A program made the position numbers and the translations under genes. From NCBI RefSeq assembly GCF_965263005.1, contig NZ_OZ253579.1:2170001-2234000 (forward strand): 64,000 nucleotides of DNA, in the 5' to 3' direction. The notes under the pieces were generated by a model. The model was not told where the DNA came from, did no database searches, and worked only from the letters and a program-made list of their open reading frames with translations. Below are positions 53,920 through 62,622 of the stretch, in pieces (position 1 is the first letter of the stretch; the number at the start of each line of letters is the position of its first letter). Origin of the DNA: Rariloculus sp965263005. GTDB lineage: Bacteria; Pseudomonadota; Gammaproteobacteria; Steroidobacterales; Rariloculaceae.

Positions 53920-54417
53920 ATGCAAGCTCTCATGGAATGGATTGTCAGCACGCCCCCGTCACATTTCGTGACGACTTACCGATGGGCATGGCCGATCAGC
54001 GAGTCCCTGCATTTCATCGGCCTCGCGCTCATGGCCGGGACCGTGGGCGTATTCGATTTACGCCTGCTCGGGCTGGCCAAGGGTATTCGGCCCGGCGCGA
54101 TGCACGGGCTGCTGCGCTGGGGAATGGTGGGGTTCGGTATCTCGCTCCTGACGGGGCTATTGTTTATTTCCGGTGCGCCGGATCAGTATTTTTACAACTC
54201 GGCTTTTCACGTCAAGGCAATCTGTCTCGCCCTGACTGGCCTGAACCTCGTGCTGTTTTACCGGCTGCAGTTCACAGCCGTCGCCGCGATGGGTCCCTAC
54301 GACGACGCGCCGCTGCCGGCCAGGGTGATGGGCGGTATCTCGCTCGCGTTGCTCATCGCCGTGATGTGCGCGGGCCGGTTGATCACCTTTTACCGCCCGC
54401 CCGGCATCGTCTTTTGA
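53920..54417 (+). CDS. Four-to-five-helix membrane protein (DUF6644-like), tandem paralogue
   Basis: 165 residues with the same helix layout as its upstream neighbour: WPISESLHFIGLALMAGTVG matches its first helix with the His kept, followed by FHVKAICLALTGLNLVL and a C-terminal CAGRLITFY. The pair may form a heterodimer (inference). A TonB receptor gene follows about 90 bases on, same strand. Confidence 0.75.
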   Translation: MQALMEWIVSTPPSHFVTTYRWAWPISESLHFIGLALMAGTVGVFDLRLLGLAKGIRPGAMHGLLRWGMVGFGISLLTGLLFISGAPDQYFYNSAFHVKAICLALTGLNLVLFYRLQFTAVAAMGPYDDAPLPARVMGGISLALLIAVMCAGRLITFYRPPGIVF

Positions 54418-54507
54418 TCGGTTGCGCGAAAGCCAGAGCATTTCCAGCATTTGAACCGAACACAAGGGCCACAGCCTGACGGCGTGAACAATCGGAATCG
54501 AAACGGA

Positions 54508-57500
54508 ATGGTTGTGAGTACTCTTGCACGAATTGCGTCGGTGGCACTGGCCGCTGCGCTACTTCTTCAATCGGCTATCGCCCAGGACGAGCAGCCCGAT
54601 GAACCAACGGCGACTCCGGAAACAGCGGAACTCGAAGAGCAAATTTCGGAAGCTTCCGATGTGCCCGTTGGAGTGGTTCCTTCTTCGGGCGAAGTCGAGG
54701 AGATCATTGTTACCGGCTCGCGAATTCGGCGCGACAGCTTTACCGCTGCGCTGCCGGTGACGGTCATAACCGATGAGCGCGCCCTGCTTTCCGGTCTCGC
54801 CAACACCTCGGAAATCCTGCAATCCAGCGCTCTTGCTTCCGGCACGCAGATAGACAACACGTTCGGCGGTTTCGTGGTTTCAGGCGGCCCGGGCGCCAAT
54901 ACGTTCGGGCTTCGAAGTCTCGACGCCGGCCGTACTCTCGTGCTCGTGAACGGGCGGCGATTCACGCCGGCGGGCACCCGCGGTCAGGTCGCCAACGTCG
55001 ACCTGAACTCGATTCCGTTCGTCGCCGTTCAACGTATCGAGATTCTCAAGGACGGGGCCTCCTCGGTCTACGGCGCCGATGCCGTGGCCGGCGTCGTGAA
55101 CATCATTACCAGGAAGCGATTCGACGATTTCCGTATCGAGGCGGACTATCAGCAGGTGTCCGATTACGGGTCAGTGAGCCTGCTCTATGGCAAGACATGG
55201 GACCGCGGTTACTTCGATTTTGCCGTCGAGGCCTCCTCGTTCGGTCCCGTCCAGCGCGGCGAACTGGACTACGGCTTTTGTGACGAGCGGCCACTGACGA
55301 ACGGAGAATCGCACCCTTCGATATTCGAACCCACCTTCGACGGGCGGTGTTTCGGGTCGGTGCACGCCTATGTTGACGTGTTCGGGCTTAGGGCGACGCC
55401 GATCAGTGCGATCCCCGATCCCGCTGCGGATTTCTTCGGAACCGGGCTGCCGTGGCGCGAGCTCGCCGTGGGACTGGACGGAGCGAGACGCCCTGAGCCC
55501 GGTTTGCGCGAGGATCGCAACTGGTCGACGGAGGATCTGTATCCGAAACGCACGCTGATACAGGCCTACAGCGACGGATTGCTGGACTTCAGGATCGGTG
55601 AGGCGGGCGGCACCGTCAGCGGTACCTACGAGTTGTACTTCAGCAAGCGCGAGGACGTGATCAACAACGGTTATCGGCAGATCTTTCCGTACCTTCATCC
55701 GAAAAACCCGACCAACCCGTTCGGAGTGATCGGAGGAATCGCCAATCCGGTCGTCATGAGCTATGACCTGCTCGATCCGGAAACGGAGGTCGAAAACGAG
55801 GTCACGGCGCTCACGCTCGGGCTCGAAGGCGACCGTGGCAATTTCGCCTGGGACGTGTTCCTCGGTTACTCGTCTAGCCGAGGCGGGTGGAACTACGACA
55901 CCTGGCTCAAGGACAAAGTCGCCCGCGCACTGTCTACCGCGGTCGATGCCAACGGCAACCTGCAGTGTGTCCTCGATCCTGCACAGCTCACCTTCGCTTC
56001 CAATTTCGAGGACGAGGTGGTTTCGAGGATATTTTCCGAAGGACCCGATCCCGCTTGCGTTCCGCTCGACCTCGTCAGCGGAGACGCCCTGCGCGGCAAC
56101 ATCCCCGCCGATGCCGCAAACTACATCGGCGAGCGCCAGTATCTCGATACCGATTACGACCTCCTGAGCGCAGGTTTCAACCTGGAGGGGGGAGTGTTCG
56201 ATCTGCCGGCAGGCCAGGTGCGCGGTGTGCTCGGCATGGAGTGGCGCAGCCGGGAGCTTGACGACCGCCCGTCGCGGGCGTCGGTCGAAGACAATCAGTG
56301 GGGTTTCACGGGAGCCGGCCGCACCATGGGGGATGACACGGTCAGCGAACTCTACGGCGAGCTGGAGCTGCCGCTCGTTGCGGGACAGGAATTGGCGGAG
56401 GAGTTCACGCTGAACGCATCGTACCGCTACACGGACTACAGCTCCTACGGGAGCGACTCCACCTGGCGAGCGCTCATCAACTACGCGCCGACGACGCTGC
56501 TCAGGATGCGCGCCGCCGTCGGCACTTCGTTTCGCGCGCCGGCGCTCTACGAACTGTTCCTGGCCAATCAGACGGGTTTCGTAGCCTCGCGCGCGGACCC
56601 GTGCAACAACTACATGGATCCGACGAGGGACCTGGACCCGGGCAGCAATCTGTACCAGAACTGCCAGTCTCTGGAGGACCAGGGCATCATTCCTCCGGAT
56701 TACTCCGCGACCTCGAGTCTCCTCGTAATCACCGGCGGCAACCTTGGCCTTGAGGCGGAAACCTCCGACTCCAAGACACTCGGACTCGTGATCACGCCTG
56801 ATCTGGCGGCGCGTTTCCCGCGCCTGGGGCTTGATCTCAGTTTCGCGGTGGACTACTACGAAATCGATCTTGCGAATTCGATCTCCCGGCTGGGTGCGGG
56901 CACGATATTGTCGCGTTGTTACACCTCGCTGAATTTCTCCGCTCAGGAATGCACGCTCGTCGGCGATCGCAGGACAGACGGTCAGCTCAGTTCGGTGAAT
57001 TCCTCGTTCGTGAACGTTGCGATCGAAGGCTCCAAGGGATACGACGTGACGATCCGGGCGGAACGGGAATATGCGGTCGGGAATCTCAGCGTCGATGTGC
57101 TGCTGGCGCGCGTGAAGGGCTACGAGTACGGCCTGACGGGAGCCGACAGCACGGACTACATCGGCCGTCACGCGTATCCGCGGTGGCGGGGCGAAGCGGA
57201 CATCCGGTTCGATTGGCGGGATTTCACGTTTACATGGTCGATCGACTATGTCGGGTCCACGGACGAGGAACCGATCTACGAACTTCGCAGCAATCCCAGG
57301 TTCACCAACGTGACGAACGCGAACCGGCGCTTCTTCCACACGACGTCGGCGCGCTACAGCGATCCCAACGGGCGCTACATCCTTGTCTTCGGCGTGCGCA
57401 ATCTGTTCGACAAGGAGCCGCCGGTTGTCGGTTGGGGTCCATTCTCACCGTCCGTGTCAAGTAGTGTCTCGTACAACATTCCGTTGGGCGCCGGCTATGA

Positions 57501-57555
57501 CTTGCTCGGACGTCGCGTGTTCGCCTCGTTCAGTTACAGTTTCGCGAGCTTGTGA
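54508..57555 (+). CDS. TonB-dependent outer-membrane receptor
   Basis: About 1015 residues from the ATG at 54508; a TTG at 54451 would add 19 residues before the signal. Signal peptide ends near AIAQ, then an acidic linker and a TonB-box-like EEIIVTGSRIRRD. Plug domain with ILQSSALASG, LVLVNGRRFTP and VQRIEILKDGASSVYGADAVAGV; the rest is a large barrel ending FASFSYSFASL. Length and motifs fit receptors taking up peptides or complex organics. The S9 peptidase gene follows about 70 bases downstream, a common pairing for peptide import and digestion. Confidence 0.9.
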   Translation: MVVSTLARIASVALAAALLLQSAIAQDEQPDEPTATPETAELEEQISEASDVPVGVVPSSGEVEEIIVTGSRIRRDSFTAALPVTVITDERALLSGLANTSEILQSSALASGTQIDNTFGGFVVSGGPGANTFGLRSLDAGRTLVLVNGRRFTPAGTRGQVANVDLNSIPFVAVQRIEILKDGASSVYGADAVAGVVNIITRKRFDDFRIEADYQQVSDYGSVSLLYGKTWDRGYFDFAVEASSFGPVQRGELDYGFCDERPLTNGESHPSIFEPTFDGRCFGSVHAYVDVFGLRATPISAIPDPAADFFGTGLPWRELAVGLDGARRPEPGLREDRNWSTEDLYPKRTLIQAYSDGLLDFRIGEAGGTVSGTYELYFSKREDVINNGYRQIFPYLHPKNPTNPFGVIGGIANPVVMSYDLLDPETEVENEVTALTLGLEGDRGNFAWDVFLGYSSSRGGWNYDTWLKDKVARALSTAVDANGNLQCVLDPAQLTFASNFEDEVVSRIFSEGPDPACVPLDLVSGDALRGNIPADAANYIGERQYLDTDYDLLSAGFNLEGGVFDLPAGQVRGVLGMEWRSRELDDRPSRASVEDNQWGFTGAGRTMGDDTVSELYGELELPLVAGQELAEEFTLNASYRYTDYSSYGSDSTWRALINYAPTTLLRMRAAVGTSFRAPALYELFLANQTGFVASRADPCNNYMDPTRDLDPGSNLYQNCQSLEDQGIIPPDYSATSSLLVITGGNLGLEAETSDSKTLGLVITPDLAARFPRLGLDLSFAVDYYEIDLANSISRLGAGTILSRCYTSLNFSAQECTLVGDRRTDGQLSSVNSSFVNVAIEGSKGYDVTIRAEREYAVGNLSVDVLLARVKGYEYGLTGADSTDYIGRHAYPRWRGEADIRFDWRDFTFTWSIDYVGSTDEEPIYELRSNPRFTNVTNANRRFFHTTSARYSDPNGRYILVFGVRNLFDKEPPVVGWGPFSPSVSSSVSYNIPLGAGYDLLGRRVFASFSYSFASL

Positions 57556-57625
57556 CAGACCCGGTGTGCCAAGGTGTACCGCCAGGTAGAATTTCCGAGG
57601 AGAATTGCCAAGGAGAATCACCAGG
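57556..57625 (+). other. Leader with three tandem Shine-Dalgarno-like repeats
   Basis: Between the TonB receptor and the peptidase, AGGTAGAATT (57584), AGGAGAATT (57598) and AGGAGAATC (57611) occur at 13-14-bp intervals. The last is correctly spaced from the ATG at 57626. The repetition may result from local duplication, or may load ribosomes. Confidence 0.5.
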
Positions 57626-59686
57626 ATGAGAGCTGAAGCTTACGTCAGGACAGTCGCTGGAGCGCGGCGTCTGCTTATTGCCGCGGGGCTCCTTATTCCC
57701 GGCACAGCAGTGCTGGGTCAATCTCCCCCGCCTTTGGAGGCCTTTGCCATGAGGCCCATCGTCCGCGATGTCGACTTATCGCCATCGGGCGAGCGTCTCG
57801 CGGTCATGCGCCTGCTCGGCCGCGGAGAGAACTACGCGGTCGACGTGTACGAAACCGACAACATGGGGGAGCGGCCCTACACTCTCGGGGCCGAACACAT
57901 GGATATCGTGGGTGTTGACTGGGCGAACGACGAGCGACTTCTGATTCGTACCCGCCAGCCCGTCGAAGTGCCGGGCAGGCGGGTCGCGTACAACGCCGCC
58001 GGGGTCGGTGCTCCGGGCCGGGTCAAGACCTACGCCTACAAATTGTTGTCCGTGGGGCTTGACGGCGGCGCCTGGGTGGAACTGCCGAGCAAATCCAACA
58101 TCGCCCGCTTCGCCTCGGAAACCGTCGTGCAGCGCCTCTACAGTCCCGCCGTAGTGCACCGCCTGCCCGAAGAAGATGACTGGGTGATGATCGAATGGCT
58201 AGGTTCTGACGATGTCGGAACCGAAGTTTTCCGGGTCAACGTGAACAATGGCCGCAGCGAACCGCTGTTTCAGTTCTCGTCGAGCTATTTCGGTTACGGC
58301 TACGACCACGACGGTGACGTGCGCATCCGCTCCTACGTGACGCCGAACGACAACGACATCGTCATTCAATTCCGCCTCAAGGGCGAATCCGAGTGGAACG
58401 AGTGGATCCGCTACGATGCCGATGAACGCCGTTCCCTGGCGGTGCTGGGCTTCGTGCCGGGCGAGCCGAACCAGGTCTACGTCACGTGGGCGAAAGACCG
58501 CGATACCGAGGGGGTATTCCAGTACGATCTAAGCCGACTCGACGCGGAGCCGGAGTTGCTGTTCGCGACCGACCGCTACGATGCCGGCGGCGTCGTCACG
58601 GCTTGCATCTCCCAGGCCTGTGTGGATGGAGACGAGGATCCGGGTCTCGTCGGCTTCTATTATGTCGGCGACGCTCCGACCACCTACTACGTCGACGAAG
58701 AGGCGGCGGCGCTCCAGCAGTCCATCGACGCGGCGCTGCCCGCCGGCACCTTCAACGCCATTCATGACCGGGCGACCGAAGACAAGTACATCGTCATTCA
58801 CTCCATGGGGCCTAAGGAGCCCGGCCGGTACTACCTGCTCACGGATCGGACGAATCTCCAGTTGCTGGCCACGGCGTCCGCCATCGAGCCCGGGCAACTC
58901 GGCGAACGGCAGGTCGTCTGGTACGAAGCCCGCGATGGGATGCGGCTCAATGCCGTGCTGACATTGCCGACGAGCGGCGAACCGCCCTACCCGACGGTCG
59001 CGCATCCGCATGGCGGCCCCCAATCCCGCGATTCCCTGCACTGGAACTCGTCGTTCTGGGACGAGTGGCCCCAATTGCTGGCTACGCGGGGCTATGCCGT
59101 ACTTCAGCCCAATTTTCGGGGTTCGACCGGGTTCGGCTACGAGTACTTTGCCGCGGGCGATCGGCAGTGGGGCCTCAAGATGCAGGACGATGTGGACGAC
59201 GGGATCCAGTACCTCATCGATCAGGGCATCGCGGATCCCGACCGTCTGGCCATATTCGGCTGGAGCTACGGCGGCTACTCGGCGTTCATGGGATCGCTGC
59301 GTGAGCCGAATCTGTATCGCTGCGCCATCCCGGGCGCGGGCGTCAGCAGCATGGAACTGATCGCCAAGGAAGAATGGAACTACCGCTTCAGGGACGTTTT
59401 CCAGATGACCCGGGGCGGGCTTTCGCCGCTCGCGCTGGTTGAAAACGTGAACGTGCCCTTGCTCCTCGTGCACGGCGACCGGGATCTGATAGTCCCGATC
59501 AGGCACAGCGATCTTTTCTCGCTGGAACTCGATCGTTTGGACAAACCCTACAAGTACGTCAAGCTGGTTGACGCCGCACACACCGTGGACACGCTGGGTT
59601 TTCAGCACAGCCTGGATTTCTACGAGGCGATGCTCGGTTTTCTTGTGAACGACTGCGGCTTAGGGCCTGTATCCGCGATCCAATAA
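57626..59686 (+). CDS. S9-family prolyl-oligopeptidase-type peptidase, secreted
   Basis: 686 residues from the ATG at 57626 with AGGAG upstream; TTG at 57605 is an alternative. Signal peptide ending near VLGQ, a beta-propeller region (about 40-400), then the alpha/beta hydrolase domain: HPHGGP oxyanion region, Ser547 in GWSYGGYSAF, Asp620 in HGDRDLIVP and His652 in DAAHTVD. It should cleave short peptides, often after proline or as a dipeptidyl/acylaminoacyl peptidase, in the periplasm. It is paired with the upstream TonB receptor. Confidence 0.9.
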   Translation: MRAEAYVRTVAGARRLLIAAGLLIPGTAVLGQSPPPLEAFAMRPIVRDVDLSPSGERLAVMRLLGRGENYAVDVYETDNMGERPYTLGAEHMDIVGVDWANDERLLIRTRQPVEVPGRRVAYNAAGVGAPGRVKTYAYKLLSVGLDGGAWVELPSKSNIARFASETVVQRLYSPAVVHRLPEEDDWVMIEWLGSDDVGTEVFRVNVNNGRSEPLFQFSSSYFGYGYDHDGDVRIRSYVTPNDNDIVIQFRLKGESEWNEWIRYDADERRSLAVLGFVPGEPNQVYVTWAKDRDTEGVFQYDLSRLDAEPELLFATDRYDAGGVVTACISQACVDGDEDPGLVGFYYVGDAPTTYYVDEEAAALQQSIDAALPAGTFNAIHDRATEDKYIVIHSMGPKEPGRYYLLTDRTNLQLLATASAIEPGQLGERQVVWYEARDGMRLNAVLTLPTSGEPPYPTVAHPHGGPQSRDSLHWNSSFWDEWPQLLATRGYAVLQPNFRGSTGFGYEYFAAGDRQWGLKMQDDVDDGIQYLIDQGIADPDRLAIFGWSYGGYSAFMGSLREPNLYRCAIPGAGVSSMELIAKEEWNYRFRDVFQMTRGGLSPLALVENVNVPLLLVHGDRDLIVPIRHSDLFSLELDRLDKPYKYVKLVDAAHTVDTLGFQHSLDFYEAMLGFLVNDCGLGPVSAIQ

Positions 59687-59808
59687 ACCCGTCGCAGGCG
59701 TCTCGGCGTCAGAACTCGCAGATCGGATAGCCGGCTTTCGCTTGCAACTGAAGGGACGGCCGCGCTTACGACGAAAGGCGGCCCTGCTTACGACAGGCGC
59801 GGCCGCGC
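59687..59808. other. Convergent intergenic gap with short GC-rich repeats
   Basis: Between the peptidase and ankyrin gene ends. It contains imperfect repeats of a CGGCC...GCTTACGAC unit and a palindromic GGCGCGGCCGCGCC core. It may end transcripts from both sides, but no T-tract is seen. Confidence 0.35.
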
Positions 59809-61218
59809 CTACTCGCCAGCCGCGGCGTCAGCGGCGAGGCCCGCGGCTGTCATGCCCTCGGCGTTCTCGATGTCGAGCGACGCGCCGTGCTCGGTCAGGA
59901 GTGCAACGACATTCCCGGCGCCGCGCATGGCCGCGTAGTGCACGGCGGTGTTGCCGGATTCGACCTGGGCGGCGTTGACATCGGCGCCGGCTTCGAGCAG
60001 TCGTCCGATGGCTTCGTAACGCGCGGCGTCGCCTGCGACTTGCGGCGGCGGCCCGAACGCGCTGCGTTTGAAACCCGTCAAGAGCATCAGCGGTGTCGTG
60101 CCGTCCTCGGTCGCGACACCGGCGTCCGCGCCTTGTGCGACCAGCCGGCGGATGACTTCGAGATCGTTGGCGGCCGCCGCCCTGTCAAGCGGAGTCGCGC
60201 CGGGTGGAACCTCGATCTGACCCGCGACCGTGCGTTCCGGTATCCCTTTGTCGTAGGGGTGGTCCGCGTCGGCACCTCGGGCGAGCAGCAGATCGACAAC
60301 ATCGAGATTGCTGACCCCGCGGTCTTTGTCGGGCGGGTTCGGACGCTGCGCGTAGAAACCCAGATGGCGCGTGTCAATCGTGAGGTACAGCGAGCCGTCG
60401 TTGACATCGGCGCCGCGGTCGATCAAATGCGCCGCGAACGCATAGTGGCCGTTGACGATCGAGGTCTGCAACGGCGTCAACTGGTACATGGGCTCTACAG
60501 CGGTCGAATCAGCGCCTGCCTCGAGCAGCACATCGGCTACCTCGATCCGGCCGTGACGCGCGGCGAAATGCAACGGCGTCAGACCGCCGATATCGCGCGT
60601 CTTCGGCACGTTGCCGGACGAATACTCGATGCTGATCCAGTCATGCGCGGTTGAGGCGCGGTTCGGGTCGGCGCCGTGCTCGATGAGCAGGCGTGCGACA
60701 TCCGGATGTCCGTCGAGCGCCGCCCACATCAGCGCAGTCTGTCCGTGCCAGCTTTCGGCCGCGGTCGCGTCGCCGCCATGCTCGAGAATCATTCGAACGA
60801 TCTCGGCGTTACCGGTGCGCGCGGCCGTCATGAGCACCGACTCGCCTTCGCCGAAGGCAGCGTTCGGGTCGCCGCCGGCTTCGAGCATCGCCGCCATCAT
60901 CGCAGCGTTGCGCACGATCGCGGCTTCGTGCAGCGGCGTCACGCCGAAGCGGTTGCTCGCGTTGGGATCGGCGCCGGCGCCGAGCAGCAGTCGCACGGCC
61001 TCGATATCGTTCCAGTGCGCGGCCCAGTGAAGCGCGGTCGCGGTCTCGGCATCCTGCGCGTTGACGTCCGCGCCTTCGGCGATGGACGCCCGCACGGATG
61101 CGACATCGCGGTGCTTCATCGCCTCGACGACGTTCAGACCGTCACTCAGCGCGAGCGGTGGCAGTGCGGCCAGAGCAGCCGCGGCCGTGAGCCGAATTAG
61201 ACTCCGTGTGCGCAACAT
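59809..61218 (-). CDS. Secreted ankyrin-repeat protein, second triad
   Basis: 469 residues from the ATG at 61218; the longer frame upstream would overlap the DUF1552 gene. Signal peptide (hydrophobic core about 8-25, cleavage near ALS). About ten ankyrin repeats follow, with ALHWAAHWNDIEAVRLLLGAG, TPLHEAAI and GADVN motifs. The repeat order and the AHDW-containing insert match the paralogue at 4174-5697. It starts 22 bases after the DUF1552 stop. Periplasmic scaffold role inferred. Confidence 0.9.
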   Translation of the reverse strand: MLRTRSLIRLTAAAALAALPPLALSDGLNVVEAMKHRDVASVRASIAEGADVNAQDAETATALHWAAHWNDIEAVRLLLGAGADPNASNRFGVTPLHEAAIVRNAAMMAAMLEAGGDPNAAFGEGESVLMTAARTGNAEIVRMILEHGGDATAAESWHGQTALMWAALDGHPDVARLLIEHGADPNRASTAHDWISIEYSSGNVPKTRDIGGLTPLHFAARHGRIEVADVLLEAGADSTAVEPMYQLTPLQTSIVNGHYAFAAHLIDRGADVNDGSLYLTIDTRHLGFYAQRPNPPDKDRGVSNLDVVDLLLARGADADHPYDKGIPERTVAGQIEVPPGATPLDRAAAANDLEVIRRLVAQGADAGVATEDGTTPLMLLTGFKRSAFGPPPQVAGDAARYEAIGRLLEAGADVNAAQVESGNTAVHYAAMRGAGNVVALLTEHGASLDIENAEGMTAAGLAADAAAGE

Positions 61219-61240
61219 TCGCCCGTCCTTGATTCGGCGC

Positions 61241-62617
61241 TCAGGCGAGCTCGATCGTGCCGGTGCTTTCGCACATATCCACACCGTACGAGTCGGTCTC
61301 GATGCCATAGAGGTTGAACACGCTGACCATCAGGTTCGCGTTGGGGGCCATCTCGTCGAACTTCGGAATGCTCTGCACATCGCGCTCGGCGGCGAGCACG
61401 CCGGCCTGGATATGGCGGTCGCCCTTGAGCCCGCCGCCCGCGCCGCCCGCAAGCAGCACCGGCAGGTTCAGATGATTGTGCACGTTGCCGTCGCTCATGC
61501 CGCTGCCGTAGACGAACAGCGAGTGGTCGAGCAACGTTCCGTCGCCGTCCGGCGTGTTCCTGAGCCTGTCGAGGAATCTTGAGAATAGCTGGATGTTATA
61601 CGTATCGACCTTGGCCTTTTTCTCCATCTCCTCGGGATCGTAATTGTTGTGCGAGACCGGGTGGTGGCCGTCGGCGACACCGAGTTGCGGATAGCTCAAT
61701 CCGCTGAGCTCCCGGCCCATCATGAACGAGGTGACGCGGGTCAGGTCGCCCTGAAAGGCGAGGGCCTGCAGCTCGAACATGAGCTCAACGTGCTCCTCGA
61801 ACGTGTCGGGAATTCCGGGCGGCGTGCTCGGGGCCTCAAGGCTGCGCTCGCTGCGCTGATCCTCCGCCATGACGATGCGTCGCTCGATCTCGCGCACATT
61901 GTCGAGATACTCGGCGAGTCTGAGCCGGTCGCTGGCGCCGAGGTCCCCGTGCAGGGAGTGGATGTCGTCGGCAACGGCGTCGAGAATGCTCGTGCTCTGC
62001 TCAAGCCGGGTGCGGCGAGCCTCGGCCGTCGCGCCGTCGCCGCCGAACATGCGCTCGAACACGATGCGCGGATTGAGCTCCATCGGCAACGGCTGGGTCG
62101 GTGTGCGCCATGAGATCGTATCCATGTACGTGCACAGGTAATCGCCGGCGCAGGTGCCAAAAATGTTCGAGCTGTCTTCGATCGCGAATTCCATCGAAGG
62201 GAACGTCGTGTCCTGGCCGATATGCCGGGCCACGACCTGATCGATGCTCGTGTTGAGCTCGATCAGGTTGCCTCTCGGCGCATGGGCGCACGCGCTGAAA
62301 AATCCCGGTGTTGCGGAATGGGCGTTCGAGCCCTCTGAATACAGGCCGCTGATCACGTTGACATACTCGCGCAGCGGCTCCAGCGGCTTGAGAATTCGTG
62401 GAAACTCGAAGCCTGTCCCGACCTGCTTCGGCATCCATCCCTCCATGATCACGCCGTGCGGCACGTAGATCGTTCCGAAGCGCAGCACCGGAGACGCCGC
62501 CGTCTGGGCCAGAGCCACGCGTGCCGGGACCATGGCGTCAAGCAGGGGCAGAGCCACGCTTGCCCCGAGACCGCGCAGAACCGCGCGGCGCGACAGATGC
62601 TTCTTGCTGATGAACAT
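61241..62617 (-). CDS. Tat-exported DUF1552 family protein, second triad
   Basis: 458 residues. The N-terminus MFISKKHLSRRAVLRG is a twin-arginine signal with cleavage near ALAQ, almost the same as in the paralogue at 2840. Family marks: GTIYVPHGVIMEGWMP, HSLFVYGSGMSDGNVHNH and a late SVFNLYGI. An AGGAGG site lies 10 bases before the ATG, inside the last codons of the cytochrome gene, so the genes are closely coupled (5-base gap). Function unknown. Confidence 0.9.
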   Translation of the reverse strand: MFISKKHLSRRAVLRGLGASVALPLLDAMVPARVALAQTAASPVLRFGTIYVPHGVIMEGWMPKQVGTGFEFPRILKPLEPLREYVNVISGLYSEGSNAHSATPGFFSACAHAPRGNLIELNTSIDQVVARHIGQDTTFPSMEFAIEDSSNIFGTCAGDYLCTYMDTISWRTPTQPLPMELNPRIVFERMFGGDGATAEARRTRLEQSTSILDAVADDIHSLHGDLGASDRLRLAEYLDNVREIERRIVMAEDQRSERSLEAPSTPPGIPDTFEEHVELMFELQALAFQGDLTRVTSFMMGRELSGLSYPQLGVADGHHPVSHNNYDPEEMEKKAKVDTYNIQLFSRFLDRLRNTPDGDGTLLDHSLFVYGSGMSDGNVHNHLNLPVLLAGGAGGGLKGDRHIQAGVLAAERDVQSIPKFDEMAPNANLMVSVFNLYGIETDSYGVDMCESTGTIELA

Positions 62618-62622
62618 GTTCT

